Part shown: positions 33,109 through 44,568 of the stretch, in pieces
Numbering within the stretch: the stretch's first letter is position 1
How the letters are laid out: the number at the start of each line of letters is the position of its first letter
Assembly (NCBI GenBank): GCA_022605405.1
Contig: JABYQQ010000001.1
Coordinates: forward strand, 2,542,001-2,606,000
Length of the DNA: 64,000 nt
DNA from: Earliella scabrosa
Lineage: Eukaryota; Basidiomycota; Agaricomycetes; Polyporales; Polyporaceae
Reading direction: 5' to 3'
Notes under the pieces: generated by a model
Seen by the model: only the letters and a program-made list of their open reading frames with translations
Database searches by the model: none
What the model was told of the DNA's origin: nothing
Made by a program: the position numbers and the translations under genes

Positions 33109-33302
33109 GACGGCGACTTGCAAGGCGCAGGGGTCGATTTGTCGGTTTTGCGAAAGGGCACCCTTGGGCAGATCTACGATGGATCTACAGATGAGGCGCC
33201 CATTAACGTGACCCCAGTCACTCCTCACAAGTGAAGCAGCTTGGACGCGTACGATGACGTTTCCTGGTCCAGGTGTCTCTGTTTGCCAGAATGTTCTTAT
33301 GC

Positions 33303-33415
33303 CGCCATAATGTCTCCGAGTCGAGAGAAGTTGTACTGCCAGGATAAAGAAGACATACTGAGATACTTATCTCTGACAGCGTCATCATCCAGACATTTAC
33401 AAGGTGAGCAACTTG
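33303..33415 (+). pseudogene. relic of J-domain exon 11
   Basis: The sequence follows 30490-30580 of the J-domain gene: CGAGAGAA, TGTACTGCC, TATCTCTGA, then CATCATCCAGACA and AAGGTGAGCA, the original splice donor. The HPD-encoding bases remain, but frameshifts precede and follow them. The matching next exon is found only 1.2 kb further on, at 34605. Confidence 0.75.
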
Positions 33416-34604
33416 AAGGCTACTACTAGTAGTATACTCAGATGCAACCACTGTGCGCCCCAGACTTCGGGATCACGTCCGAATGATTTAGGGAAATGTC
33501 CGTTTCACCACAAGTGTTGGGTAAGAGTTGAGGGTGGTACTTCTAGAGTGAAAGCCAACCATCAGCCGACAACGATCTCAATATTGGGAACCTCAACCCG
33601 CATCAAACGAGGCGTACAAGCGCTCCCTTGTTGCGCTCCGGTCCGATTGATCTTTCGGCGCTTCTTGCCTCGCAACGGTCCCCATCACCGTCGACTTGCA
33701 ATTGCCTTCGACGTCGAACTTGTCCTCTGCCCTCATCCTCCTCTCTCTGAGTCTCTGCTATCTGGTCCTTATGTGCTCTAGTGTTCGCTCTGCTGTTCCG
33801 CTGGCTGCTGCGTCTACTGGGATACTCGACGCTCTCTTGAACGCTGGGTCTATCTGCAGAGCTTCCGGCTTAGGGTGCCCTTCGCGTTCTCTCTCTGGCT
33901 AGCATGCACTACTCGACACCGACTCATCCACGTATCTGTGGGAGGGCTTTCTTTGGCTAGCTTCTAGTGGATACATTGCTCAGGTGAGCAATCTGCTGCA
34001 GGCGCTCTGGGGAGGTCCGCATTAGGGAGGGGTTCTATGGTATGTGTCAACACCGCCGTCTATTGCTTGTTGCTCGCTCCTGACATCTTCAATCAGCTAT
34101 CTAGTCAAGTTCTCTCGCGATCGTCATCCATCATCACTCTCTGCATCTTCGCCGACGTTGGAGCCGTCATGTTTGGGCGTGGGCTCGAGTCCACTAGTGG
34201 TCTTCCCTTGGTACTTCCGTCGTTGTTGTATATTGCGTATCACAATGTCGTAGTGTACTTTCAAGCTTATATAAAGCAATTGGATTGGATGCATACCACG
34301 CCTGATTCGATATTGGGAACCAATCCGATGAATGAAGAGCCCATTCACCCCGAATGTCTAGACTAGGACCCCGAAACCGCTCACTGGGGCGGCAACTGCA
34401 TAGTGAATTATTGCAAAATCTTGCTCATCCTCCCTATCTATTCACCAGTTGGTGGTCTCGCGAAGCGCCCAAAACCCGTGGCTGTTCAATATCAATATTA
34501 CTCACTTTCATCAGTACTTCACCAAGAACGGCAAGGGGAAAAGCCCGTTGTACTGGGCGCACAGTGAACATGCTAGCATTCAAATTCGTATTCGCTCACA
34601 ATCG
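33416..34604. other. about 1.2-kb insertion inside the J-domain relic
   Basis: In the intact gene, exons 11 and 12 are 56 bases apart. In the relic copy they are about 1.19 kb apart. The intervening DNA has no homology that I can see to the parental intron. It contains two short copies of an ATATTGGGAACC motif (about 33580 and 34310) and no convincing open frame. Terminal repeats or target duplications were not evident by eye. Confidence 0.5.
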
Positions 34605-34862
34605 CATCTACGGACAGGGAGGCGTTGCCGAGGAGTCCAAGATGGTCGCGCGAGCATAAGAGGTGCTGTCTGTCGAACCTGACCAGAACGCGCCTACGAC
34701 ATAGGAAAGACAAGTCGGGATACAGGTACAGCACTGGTTGAAGCTACGAGTACAAATTCCTACCCTTATGATCCTGACTAGATTCTGACTGTGATGGATG
34801 GTCCTGACTGCTTAGTCGAGACAATTATTCCCTCTATAGAGTTCGTGTGTGACTCATAGACG
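34605..34862 (+). pseudogene. relic of J-domain exon 12 and 3' flank
   Basis: This aligns with 30622-30880: GACAGGGAGGCGTTGCCGAG, GTCGCGCGAGCAT, GACCAGAACGCGCCTACGAC and, past the old stop, AATTATTCCCTCTATAGAGTT. A TAA replaces the Tyr codon of the conserved Ala-Tyr-Glu, and further stops and small deletions follow. It is the 3' part of a second, dead copy of the zinc-knuckle/TPR/J gene. Confidence 0.8.
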
Positions 34863-34946
34863 ATGATCGATCGCGTCCTCAGGCCGGTTGACTCCCATTG
34901 CCCAACCACTCCACCGAGTTCCTAAACCTGCGACTTGACATACACG

Positions 34947-35697
34947 ATGAGCAAACAGACTGGTGGTGCGTTGCTCCCGAATTCACATAATTTGCGAAGC
35001 TCATGCGATTGATTGCTCCGAAGAACCCGTATCGGAATCCGGCCTCCCGACGAAGTTCGGTGTGCTCGTCTTTCCTGGTTTCGAGCCGCTCGACGTCTTC
35101 GGGCCAATCGAGGCTCTGCAGATGCTCTCCCAGAGCCACAAGGTCGATCTCTACATGATTTCCCCCACACTCGACCCCGTCAGCACCGCGGTCCCAGAGG
35201 AGCACAACACCACGTCGTCCAACATCGGGGTGCACGTCGTGCCCACACACACGTTCGACACCGTTCCAGACGACCTCGAGGTGCTCCTCGTGCCCGGGGG
35301 CATAGGGACGCGGACGGGAAACTACCCTGCGCTCGCTCAGTTCATCAAGGAGATCTACCCGAAGCTGAAGTATCTCATCACCGTCTGCACCGGGTCGGCC
35401 CTCGCGGCGGATGCGGGTGTTCTCGACGGGAAAAGGGCCACCAGTAACAAGGCGAGGTTCAAGGCGACCTCTGCGAGAGGGCCGAATGTGCAGTGGGTCA
35501 AGACGGCGCGGTACGTTGTGGACGGGAACTGCTGGACGTCCGCCGGTGTCAGTGCGGGCATTGATGTGACGTTGGCGTGGATCGCGAGCGTGTATGGGAC
35601 GGAGGTGGCGCGAGGTGCTGCGAACAGGATGGAGTACGAGTGGAAGGACGACAGGAGCTGGGATCCGTTCTCGTACGTGTTCGGCGAGGGTGTGTGA
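34947..35697 (+). CDS. DJ-1/PfpI family protein
   Basis: A 19-base first exon (34947-34965, MSKQTG) joins 35024-35697 in phase to give 230 residues. Family motifs are FGVLVFPGFEPLDVFGP, LLVPGGIGTR and the nucleophile elbow TVCTGSA with Cys at about 128. The elbow and the following DAGVLDGKRATSN resemble isonitrile hydratase and other glutamine-amidotransferase-like DJ-1 proteins. Substrates of fungal members are mostly unknown; roles in stress or detoxification are only inferred. It is sandwiched between the dead J-domain copy and the protease-like gene, where the other copy of the duplication has no such gene. Confidence 0.88.
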
Positions 35698-36019
35698 ATG
35701 AGTCAGCCTTGTTAGGTTCTTGAAGCACATCGTCACGGTGTCAAGTTCAGTACGCACAGAACCATGCGAATGTAGCATGTCAGTGTCCGCACAGTGGCTG
35801 GCAAAGCAGGAATAGATGGAACAAGATAAGTTCTCCGGTACTAACGAGTATGTACGTGTAGATGGAACGACAGTGTGGAAGTGATAGCGATATATCGATA
35901 TAGAAGCAGCAGCCGTGAAGAGAAGTCCGTGATGATGAGAGAATAAGAACAAGTATATGTGAGATGGGCCCGTCCGCCCTCATGCAAAGTCCGGGTCGTG
36001 ATCATAACCATGCACATCC
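35698..36019. other. convergent intergenic region
   Basis: Lies between the stops of the DJ-1 gene and the protease-like gene. The part after about 35930 is the sequence also found in the broken copy at 30890-31250. Confidence 0.5.
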
Positions 36020-38728
36020 TCACTGCTTATCAGCGTAAGGGTCGGCATAGCGCGACGAACCACCCTCAGAGCCGTAGAGCGGTACCTTTGGCTCGCTCGA
36101 CTCCGCCTCGTGAATGGAGCGGTAAGCAGAGGGGCGGGCAGGCTCCTTGCGGCGGTTGACGATGATGGCAATGATAGCACCGATGAAGCCGACTCCAAGG
36201 ACGGAGGCCAGGACGATGATGATGATCTCGTAAAGCTTAGCCTGCGGAAGCAGGTAAGTCATCATGCACTACTGCGATAAACAGGGACGTCACACACCTT
36301 CTCCTTCCAGTTGGAGTCACTGCTATCATTGTCATCCTCGGCGGCGTTGCCAGCGACCTTGGCGTTCGTGGTGCCGTACGACGAGTAATCGCCCCCGTAG
36401 CCCTTGTCCTTGCTACCGTAGCCGTAGTCGTTGCCATTGCCACCGTAATTGGTGCTGCTGGAGGGCCAGGCGGTGCTCGGCTTGTAGTCGTACATCGTCT
36501 TGTCATCGTTGCCGTATCCGGAGTTGTCGTAGCCTCCCTCGTAGCCCTTGCCGTAGCCATTACCGTATGACGGCGACGTCGGCTTGGACTCCCAGGTATT
36601 CAAGGGCTTGGTGTCGTAGCCCTTGTCCTTGCCGTAGTCGTACCCGTCCTTGCCTTGGTCCCAGCCGTACGTCGTCGGCTCAGGCTTGTACCACTGGCTC
36701 GTGGACGGCTTGTAGTTGTAGCCCTGGTCGGCCGACTGGTACTGCGTTTCGTGCTTGCCGTTATCATAGCCGTACTGGGTCGAAGGCGTGTACTTGGGCT
36801 GCTCGTACCGGGTAGTGGTGTGCTCGTACTTCGGCGGGTTGTAGTAGCCCTTATCGTCATCGTAGCTCGGAGGCGAGTACGTCGGCTTGTAGGACGAGGT
36901 CGTGGTCGGGTAGTCGTACTTTGGGGGGCTGTAGGTGTACTTGGGGGACTCGTCGTACCCGCCGTTGTAGCCGCCGTTGTAGCCGCCGTTGTAGCCGCCG
37001 TTGTAGCCGCCGTTGTAACCGCCGTTGTAGCCACCGTTGTACGAGGTCGTGTACGACGGTGTGGAGGGGTAGGTGTTCTTGTAGTCGTAGCCGTTGTTGT
37101 TCTGGTAGTCGTACGCGCCGGCGTAGTTCTTGTGGTCACCGACGTCATACTTACCACCCCCGTTGTAGCCGTTGCCCCCGCCGTTGTAGCTCTTGTCACC
37201 ACCGTTGTAGCTCTTGTCGCCACCGTTGTAGCTCTTGTCTCCACCGTATGACGGGGTGGTGTACGTGGGCTTCCAGGTGGTGTAGGGGTACGATGGCGTA
37301 GTGGCGTACTTGCCGTAGTCCCATCCGCCGGACGGGGAAGGGAGGGGCAGGAGCTTGTAGTACCGCTTGTTCTGCTCGTGGTTCATACCGGCACGGTAGT
37401 AGAAGGACGAGACTGCAACGCATGATCAGCCAGAGTGCCCGCCAGAAACTACATGACAGATACTCACGGAACTGGAAGCCGAAGATGATGTCGTACTTGG
37501 GAACGGCGGAGACGGCCTGACCCTTGGTGAAGACCGAGCCAATGCACTTGTCACCCCAAGGGTTCGGTGCGATGAGCGCGGCACCGTCAAGCTCGTACTT
37601 GTAGCCGTCGATCGCGTACGTGAAGGACAGCTTGGCGTCACAGGGGATCTGCCAGTAGCCGTACGCCGACTCGCCGTAGTACTTCGCGCCGGGGACCCAG
37701 CTGTAGATCGCGTTGACGATCTCGTCGGGGAAGACGGACCAGCGGTCGGTGAAGTAGATGTCGGTGACAACCTTGCCGGACGGGACTTTGGGCACTTGCG
37801 AGTTCCAGATCGTCTGCTTGTTGTTGACCCAGAAGCAGTTGTCGATGTAGAAGGTGCCGTCGTCGCGGAGCCAGATGTACGGCTGCGAGGAGATCTTGTC
37901 AAGGTGCGGGAGCCCGTACTTGTCCGCCTGGCCCGACGAGATACCGAGGAGGTCCGTCCAGGAGACGGTCTTGCCGATGACAATGACGCCTGCGAAGTCA
38001 ATGTCCGTGGACTTCGCGTCCATCCAGTCATAGGTGAGCATGACGTCGTAGTACCACTTGGAGTAGTCCTTCGGCCACTTGTACGACCAGTACGAGTAGA
38101 CAGGGCTGTTGGGGTTGTTGATATCGATTCCCATGTATGCGCTCCCCACGCCGTCGACGCCCATCTTGGGCATGTTGCTAGGCCACTCAGTAGCATGATC
38201 TAGCAACAGCAACATTGTCAGATGATACCGAAATATGTCTCAAGTAATGCAACTCACAGTAGCCCAACTCAAACTGCTCCTCGAGGAAGCCGATCTCGGT
38301 ACGACCGCTCTGGACTGGATACGGGAGAGTTGGCAATGCACGATCACAGACATTGAACTTGATATACGCGTGCGTACCTTTGAGGGTCACCTCATCGATG
38401 GTGAGAGACTGTGTGGAGCCCCCACCCGAGTACTTGTCGCCATAGACCGCAAGACCGCTCCTGTAGGGCATTATCAGTCGCTGTTGGAGCCGGTGCAGCA
38501 GGCTACGTACCATTGGTTATCGAGGCATGCCGCATAGGTCTTGTCGCCAACAGAGATAGCCGAGTAGAGGTAGGACTTCTTCGAGTCGAGATAGATGAGG
38601 TTGTCGTAGTAGTCCTTGAACGCACGCTGGGCGAGGGCGGACGGGCCAGTCGTAGGAACAGAAAAGACCGGAGAACAAGTCGAAGCAAGAAGCAAAAGCG
38701 CACGGAGCGCGCTGAAGCGGGAAAACAT
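36020..38728 (-). CDS. membrane-anchored aspartic-protease-like protein, degenerate
   Basis: Five minus-strand exons (38728-38511, 38460-38258, 38199-37468, 37412-36298, 36241-36020) join in phase to 829 residues. A signal peptide (1-23, ALRALLLLASTCS) precedes a pepsin-fold domain. Its C-terminal lobe is recognisable (VPGAKYYGESAYGYW, LIAPNPWGDKCIGS, YDIIFGFQF). The first active-site region reads ACLDNQW instead of Asp-Thr-Gly, and the second reads YFTDRWSVFP, so both catalytic triads are lost. A Tyr/Gly/Pro-rich stalk of about 350 residues follows, with seven YNGG units and three GGDKSYN units. A TM helix (about 762-784) and a 45-residue basic/acidic tail end the protein. I infer a cell-surface protein without protease activity, perhaps a wall or ligand-binding role. 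Confidence 0.82.
36955..37045. repeat. 12-bp tandem repeat coding for YNGG
   Basis: About seven head-to-tail units of a 12-base GTTGTA-containing repeat on the plus strand encode YNGG on the minus strand. Units differ by single synonymous bases near one end. The unit number probably varies between strains. Confidence 0.85.
37186..37247. repeat. 21-bp tandem repeat coding for GGDKSYN
   Basis: Three near-identical 21-base units in the stalk region of the protease-like gene encode a Gly-Gly-Asp-Lys-Ser-Tyr-Asn repeat. Differences are synonymous. Confidence 0.8.
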
Positions 38729-40377
38729 GTCTTGAATGCGAAGAAGGAGGAAAATGAGTGCAGACAAGACTGGAGAGCTCTCCACCCACGCCCACGCCCG
38801 TCTTTATACCATCCTCCGGTCGCCTGCCCACTCCTGCGTCGTGTTCGGGCTCCTGAGCTGTACGCCCCTCCCCGCTCGTGCGCGCTGAGGGCTTCTTGCC
38901 TCAAAATCAGACACGATCCTGCAACCGGTGTGAGCGTTGGCGCTCTCGGTGCCCTCGGTCGCCGCCCGAGCAAACCGCTAGCCACCACTGCCGTTGGGCG
39001 GTGGTCCTATCCCGAGTCGGAAAATGAGTGGATGATGCGGCTCCTCATGCGCGCCATCAGTTGGTTTGATGAGTACTGGCGACAATGGAAGTAACGAGCA
39101 TACGAGACTTACGATACTTTCGACGTGACCTCGGCGAGCGAGCGGTCGAAATGTCTCGCCCCTCAACCTCACATCGGAGGGACCAACCTGAGGGTCATTC
39201 GACCGCACGCGGTCTGTTCATGGACCCCCGCCTTGTCGGAACGGTTGAACCCCGAGCGCACGGTTCTTGGACCTGTAACGTTGCAACGCGTTTGGTATTG
39301 AGCTCCGCCCGTCCCGAAGTGGTGGCACTGCTGCATTTGTGCGCGCGCGACGCCGCTGCCGTGAAGCACGAGCATCTAGAAATCAAAATGCGCCTCAGGA
39401 GCCAATCATTGTCGGGCGACCCGTTCAAAGCACCTGAGCACTTGCCTCCCACGTCTCATCGCCCCTCGGAGAGCTTCAAACAGGGCAGCATACCTAGAAG
39501 CGTGAGTACCGCCAGTGGGGTACCGCTGGAGGCCCTTTGAATATGTAACGCATCAATCAAATCGGCGGCAATTGTCCAGACAAATCATGTACTGATTGCT
39601 CACCTCCTAACCACAAGTGCACCATAACGGTCTCCGTTTTGCACGAACGGGTCACTCTAGCGGCCGAGGCGATGCCAACAGTACAAGGTACTCATTGCCA
39701 TGCGACCCTACTGGCGGTCATCGACATGGGTACACACCAGCTCGCGCACAACACAGCACAGGTGCGGCGCGTTCCGGGAAGCATGCACGTCCCGCCCATA
39801 CCCCTGATGGGCTTCTTGAGCGACGAAGTGGGCGTCCCGCCATCGGACATGCGTGAGTGGCGGCAACCCGCTGCGCCTCAAGGCTCCTACAGTGCAAGGA
39901 TCTTATGAGTACCGTAATCACAGTGGACCGACAGAGGTGCCAATTGCCCACCTCGCTTTCCCGTCTTGTCTTCGGTTCCACTTGACGTGATGATCTTCCT
40001 CTCAACATCCTGTGGGGGCAATCAGCACGATGCGACACTGCAGCGCCCGAAACACATATGACGGCGGGAGGGTTCCGTACCCCGTTACCGCAACTTCAAG
40101 AATTGCAGGGAATAGAACAGTGGAAGGTGTGTACGAGTACGATTAAATGACTTGCGTTGGAACAGTCGATATGACACTGCAAGTGCGGCAATCAATGCGG
40201 CACGCAGGTCTCAGTTGAACAGCAAGTATATTACATGAGATGCGTTGACAATATGCTGACTATGCGTGTAGGTTCGATGCTATGTGTAGAGTGAGAGGAA
40301 GGAAAACAGGAAGACCCCGGACAGTGATACAATAGATGCAGAGGACGACACATGACAGTCCAGCCCAGGTCCGATAA
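38729..40377. other. intergenic, no supported gene
   Basis: The upstream region of the protease-like gene is followed by about 1.3 kb without a frame I can support. A 151-codon plus-strand frame (39085-39540) lacks splice signals and recognisable motifs. The last part is the 3' flank of the TFIIA gene. Confidence 0.4.
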
Positions 40378-41505
40378 CTACCACTCGAACTCGCTAGATG
40401 TGCAGTAATCAGTCATCATTGAATGTTTGACACGCATCGTCGCACTCACCCAGTGCATTTGGCGAAGAGGTAGTCCTTGCCGTTGATATGAATCATGCCA
40501 TCCTTGAGGACACACTTCCACTTGTTCTTCACGCGAGCGACCTGGCATATGTAGTCAGTATAGACCTAAACATAGTTGAGGACACCACGCACCTTGTCGT
40601 AAGTGCAGAACACTATATCCGTGTCAGCAGCTCCGCCTTCAATCCCCTCTTGCTCGTTCTCCGAGTCAGAATCGTCTAGATCGCTGTTGATGGCCTCCGA
40701 GTCGTCTGCCTTAGTAGTCGACGAGTTCTGCGACGGCTGAGGCAATGACGGGTGGGACGCCCGCGGAGCGTAGTTTTGACTAGGAGGAGGCGACGGAGAT
40801 TCTGACGAAGACGACGAGGGTCCGTCGACCTGCGGTATCCTTGCTGCAGGCGCCGGCTGCACGGCCGGTGCAGGTGCAGCAGGTGGATAACGCGCAGTCG
40901 GCGGCGGCGGTGCTTGGCCTGGCGCACTTGGTGGACGTCCGTTCACTGCTTGGTACGACACCGGTTGACCAGGCGCAGCCGGCCTTCCCGGTATGTGAGG
41001 TCCAGGAAGAGGTGGGATGCCATACGCAGACATGGATGGAGGGTTACTCAGCATGTACCGATTGTCGACAGGCTCTGTCTTCACGTGTGGCTGTTGAGGC
41101 ACGGGCATCGGGTGCGGCGGAGCCGTATATGCGTGAGGTGGATAATGACCGTGGGTCATGGAATGCATAGGATGAGGCGGGTACGCAGGAGGTGCCGGTG
41201 GTTGGGGTGCCGGCGCTGGGTCAAAGTCCGCCACATGAGAGGCGATGACCTTCGCTTCCCATTTCTACGAGGCGAACAGCTAGGTAAACGCAAGGATTAG
41301 ACGCATAGACGGCATACTTACACTCTGAAGTTCGGCGAGCACTTCCTCAGGCACGCCGAAATCGTCAAACTCCGGCTTGATGTTATGTATAACATCGTCG
41401 ATGACAGCGCGGTAGATGGAGGGCTCAACGAGGGGTCCATCGTCATCAAAGGAACTTGTTAGAATACATCTTTGGTGAGCAGCTCACCACAATCTTATTC
41501 GACAT
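40378..41505 (-). CDS. TOA1: TFIIA large subunit (alpha/beta)
   Basis: Five minus-strand exons (41505-41488, 41423-41322, 41264-40593, 40541-40450, 40393-40378) join in phase to 299 residues. The N-terminal four-helix part reads IYRAVIDDVIHNIKPEF and VPEEVLAELQ. A Pro-rich, low-complexity linker (60-200) follows, then the acidic cluster NSDLDDSDSENEQE. The C-terminal beta-barrel strand carries DTDIVFCTYDK, VKNKWKCVLKDG and HINGKDYLFAKCTGEFEW. These are diagnostic of TFIIA alpha/beta, which stabilises TBP on promoters in the nucleus. The first (18-base) and last (16-base) exons are tiny, but phase and motif continuity support them. Confidence 0.94.
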
Positions 41506-42037
41506 CGCGCCGCTATGCTCCTGGGACCGTCGACAACAGCGAGCACGAAAGCGGGGCCACGGGTGGTGAGAGGAGGGGACAAGGAGGGGGCATTTATAGA
41601 AGGTTGCGATTGGGGGAAGAGATGAACTCCGGTTCAAACTCCGCTTCCTAATCACTTTCCCGCGCACGGACCACCTCAGGCTTAGTGACGTCAGCATGTC
41701 CTGCGCGTCTATGGTTCGTCTACTCCAAGCTGACTTCTGCTCAAGCGTATCTGTCAGTGCCAAACATGGCATGGATGGAGTCCGTCGCTGCTCCAAACCA
41801 TCCCTGCGCCAGTGGCACCGTGGGCAGTTTGTGGACACTGCTCCCCACTTGCCCCAGATTGCCCTGTCTGCGGCCACTGACGTAGTCTGTTCACAAGCGC
41901 ATATAAGCTCCCTCTCGACTGGAAATGTCCTCACAACATACTGAACGCCTCTCATCCTCAAGCAACTCATCGACAATAAGGCAAGTCCAGTGTTCGTGCA
42001 ATGTGTCGTGTAGCGCTGACTCCGCCCTCGTTTAGCC

Positions 42038-42563
42038 ATGCCTCTCTTCCGCTCCGGCTCCCGCTCGAACGGCTCTGCTCCCCCTCCCGCCCAGGTCGAG
42101 TCGCCTCCTCACCGCAATGGCGGTTTCTTCTCGCGTCGCTCCGACTCTCCTGAGCAGTACGGTAGTGGTTACGGCAATGGCGCCGCTTCTACCCGCTCAG
42201 GTTCCACCCGCGGCAGCGGTGGCTTCTTCAGCCGCCGCCGTTCCTCTTCGTCCGACGACTCCGTTGGTCGGGTCGATCTCAAGCACGACCCCTCGATTTT
42301 GGCGGCTCGTCAGAAGGTCACTGACGCCGAGTCGGCGGAGGCTGCTGCCGACCGTGCTCTCAACGAAGCCAGGAACGCAGTCCGCATGGCCAAGGATCAG
42401 GTTAAGATCCTTGAGCAGGAGGCCCTCGACGAGTACGTTTTCCATTCCCTTATTCGAATCCACAGCAATTGATTCTGGACACAGGGCTCGTCGTGCGAAG
42501 ATGAAGCAGGCCGAGGCGAAGACCATTAAGAAGAGCACCGGTCGTCTTGGTCGCCATGGTTGA
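42038..42563 (+). CDS. small basic protein with C-terminal coiled coil
   Basis: Exons 42038-42432 and 42485-42563 give 157 residues. The N-terminal half is Ser/Gly/Arg-rich with two copies of a GGFFSRR motif. The C-terminal half is a long charged helix (VTDAESAEAAADRALNEAR, then EARRAKMKQAEAKTIKK), likely a coiled coil. I have the impression of a conserved agaricomycete protein of unknown function, but name no family. The clean 52-base intron and start immediately after a pyrimidine-rich leader support expression. Confidence 0.75.
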
Positions 42564-43072
42564 AGTGCCCTCAATCACACCGCTCGCCCCCTCCCCCATC
42601 CCCATATCACTCCGGACAGGAACGTATGCTCCATCATCCTTCTCATACTGTACTATACCCATAGCGTAGTGCGGTACTTGTCTAATTCTTCATCGCTCCG
42701 GTAATCCACCGATATACCCCGGGGTTTTTGTCCTCAATACATTTGCAATTTCAGACCCTGGTGTAGCATCATTGTCTTTCGAATGATTGTGACAGCAAAG
42801 GGCCGCTGCAAAGCCCATTATGTCCGCGGGGCGGCTTCAACTTTGGGCACGGCACAATGTGCTGTCGAGCATCAGCACACGCATCCGACGTTGAAATATT
42901 AGCCTCGATGATCTTTCGCAAGTCCAAGAAGTTGGCACTGTGCGCTGCCTACAGCCTGAGTATTAACGACCGTGTAGCGTGCAAGTAGCGGGAACGTGAA
43001 GTAGTAGTAGTGCCACAATGACAAACACCCACAAACAATGACCTCGACACGGAACGCTGGGCTTTGTCCGCA
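42564..43072. other. intergenic
   Basis: No gene is seen; 3' flank of the coiled-coil gene and promoter of the next. Confidence 0.4.
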
Positions 43073-44249
43073 ATGACCAGCAACCTTACCATGATGAAGG
43101 GACTTTTTGTCTCTCTGTTGCTCACTGGCTTCTGTCAGGCTGTCGGAGTCTACCTTCATCCCAACCCACACGTTCCTCCACATCTCCATATCGCAAAGGC
43201 CGGTGCCGTCCTCGCCAAACACCTTGACCTGGAGCGCTTCGAACATGGCACACCATTCGCTGGAGAGCAGGAGCTGTTGTTCGGAGGGGCCACGAGTACA
43301 GGACTCTTGCTGACTGTGAATTCGGAGGATGCGAAGGGTGTGTATCATCCCAATTGGATCAATATGCTCAACTGACACAGGTGCAGATGCCATCCCGCAC
43401 GCTCTCAAGAAACACTCCTTCTCCATCTCTCCCGAACCCTCCCAAGACTCTCTTTCTACCCTCATACCCTCCTATCTTGACCGTGCACACCACGTGTACT
43501 CGTATGTCTACGACAAGTCGTCCTCCGAGTCCGCTACGAATGCCTTGAGCGAACTGGCGAACCTGAAGGACTTCCTTCACGGCGACTATACTCACAATCG
43601 CTTCGCCGCATTCGACCTGACCTCTATCTCTGAGCTCAAGGACCACTTTGGCTCGTCCCATGACGAGGTGAAGGCTGCGCGCAAGACTCTGCATCAGATC
43701 CTCTCTGACCTCACCGAGAGGTCTGACGTCAAAGTCGCGGTCGTCACTGTTCCCTCCGCTCACCCACACAAGGGACACCATGAACACGACAAGCGTCAGC
43801 CCCCTCAGTCTCCTCTGCCACCGCCGATGCCGCGCCCCGCCGAGCCTATTGACTCCATCTCAACGTGCTACTCGAGCGCAGAGACGTGCGGGAACGCAAC
43901 GAGCTCGTGCAGTGGACATGGGGAGTGTGTCGAAGCAACCAAGGCGGGCAAGACGTGCTTCGTTTGCGCGTGCAGCGCGTCGACGGATGACAAGGGCCGC
44001 AAGGAGCATTGGGCCGGCAATGCTTGCGAGCGCAAGGATGTGAGCGGGTGAGTCCTCCTGTTCCCTCCCATGTACTTCCACACGTTGCTGAGATGTCTAC
44101 CATGGCATGGCAGACCGTTCGTCCTTTTGGCCGGTACGACCGTCACTCTGCTCCTGCTTGTATTGGGTTCTGTCGGGCTCCTGTCCGGCGTTGGCGGGGA
44201 GAAGCTGCCGAGCACGCTCACCGGGGGCGTTGGCCACAGTGCACGATGA
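43073..44249 (+). CDS. Vps3844-domain membrane protein
   Basis: Exons 43073-43337, 43381-44047 and 44114-44249 join in phase to 355 residues. A signal peptide (MMKGLFVSLLLTGFCQA; Met at 43073 or 43091) is followed by a lumenal region and a Cys-rich EGF-like block (CYSSAETCGN, CSGHGEC, CFVCAC, then AGNACERKDVSG). A C-terminal TM helix (LLAGTTVTLLLLVLGSVGLL) and short tail end the protein. This order matches the fungal DUF3844/Vps3844 family, type I membrane proteins of the secretory pathway linked to vacuolar sorting. The family call rests on the Cys-rich block directly before the TM helix. Confidence 0.85.
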
Positions 44250-44568
44250 AGGGGGCTGTTTATACCGTATACCGTGCTGTAATACGTTCGATAACACGGA
44301 CTTTGGCTGCGACACTCTTGGTCTCAGTACCTGAACGTCTGAATTCGCTGCGGAGGGCACAGTCGCGCAGTGGGCGTTCAGGGGACCGGAGACAACGCCG
44401 AGTGAGAGGTTGCCTCTTTCGCAAACGCCGGGCAACACCGACGGACGTGCTTTTGGCTCCAAGGACCGCCACAATATGCGCAGCGTCGTGAGCGTTGACT
44501 GTATTTAAGCTGCGCGCGAAGTGCACCCCTCAACCCACTACCATCAACTCTCTCTGCTTGCCCAAACA
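44250..44568. other. intergenic
   Basis: A short promoter region; no gene seen. Confidence 0.4.

Noticed and set aside
36955..37247. possible CRISPR-like repeat block
   Set aside because: Units are directly adjacent, 12 or 21 bases long, in frame and coding; there are no spacers, and the organism is a fungus.
36655..37251. 198-codon Val/Leu/Arg-rich plus-strand frame
   Set aside because: It is the complement of the Tyr/Gly repeat region of the protease-like gene; low complexity keeps all frames open.
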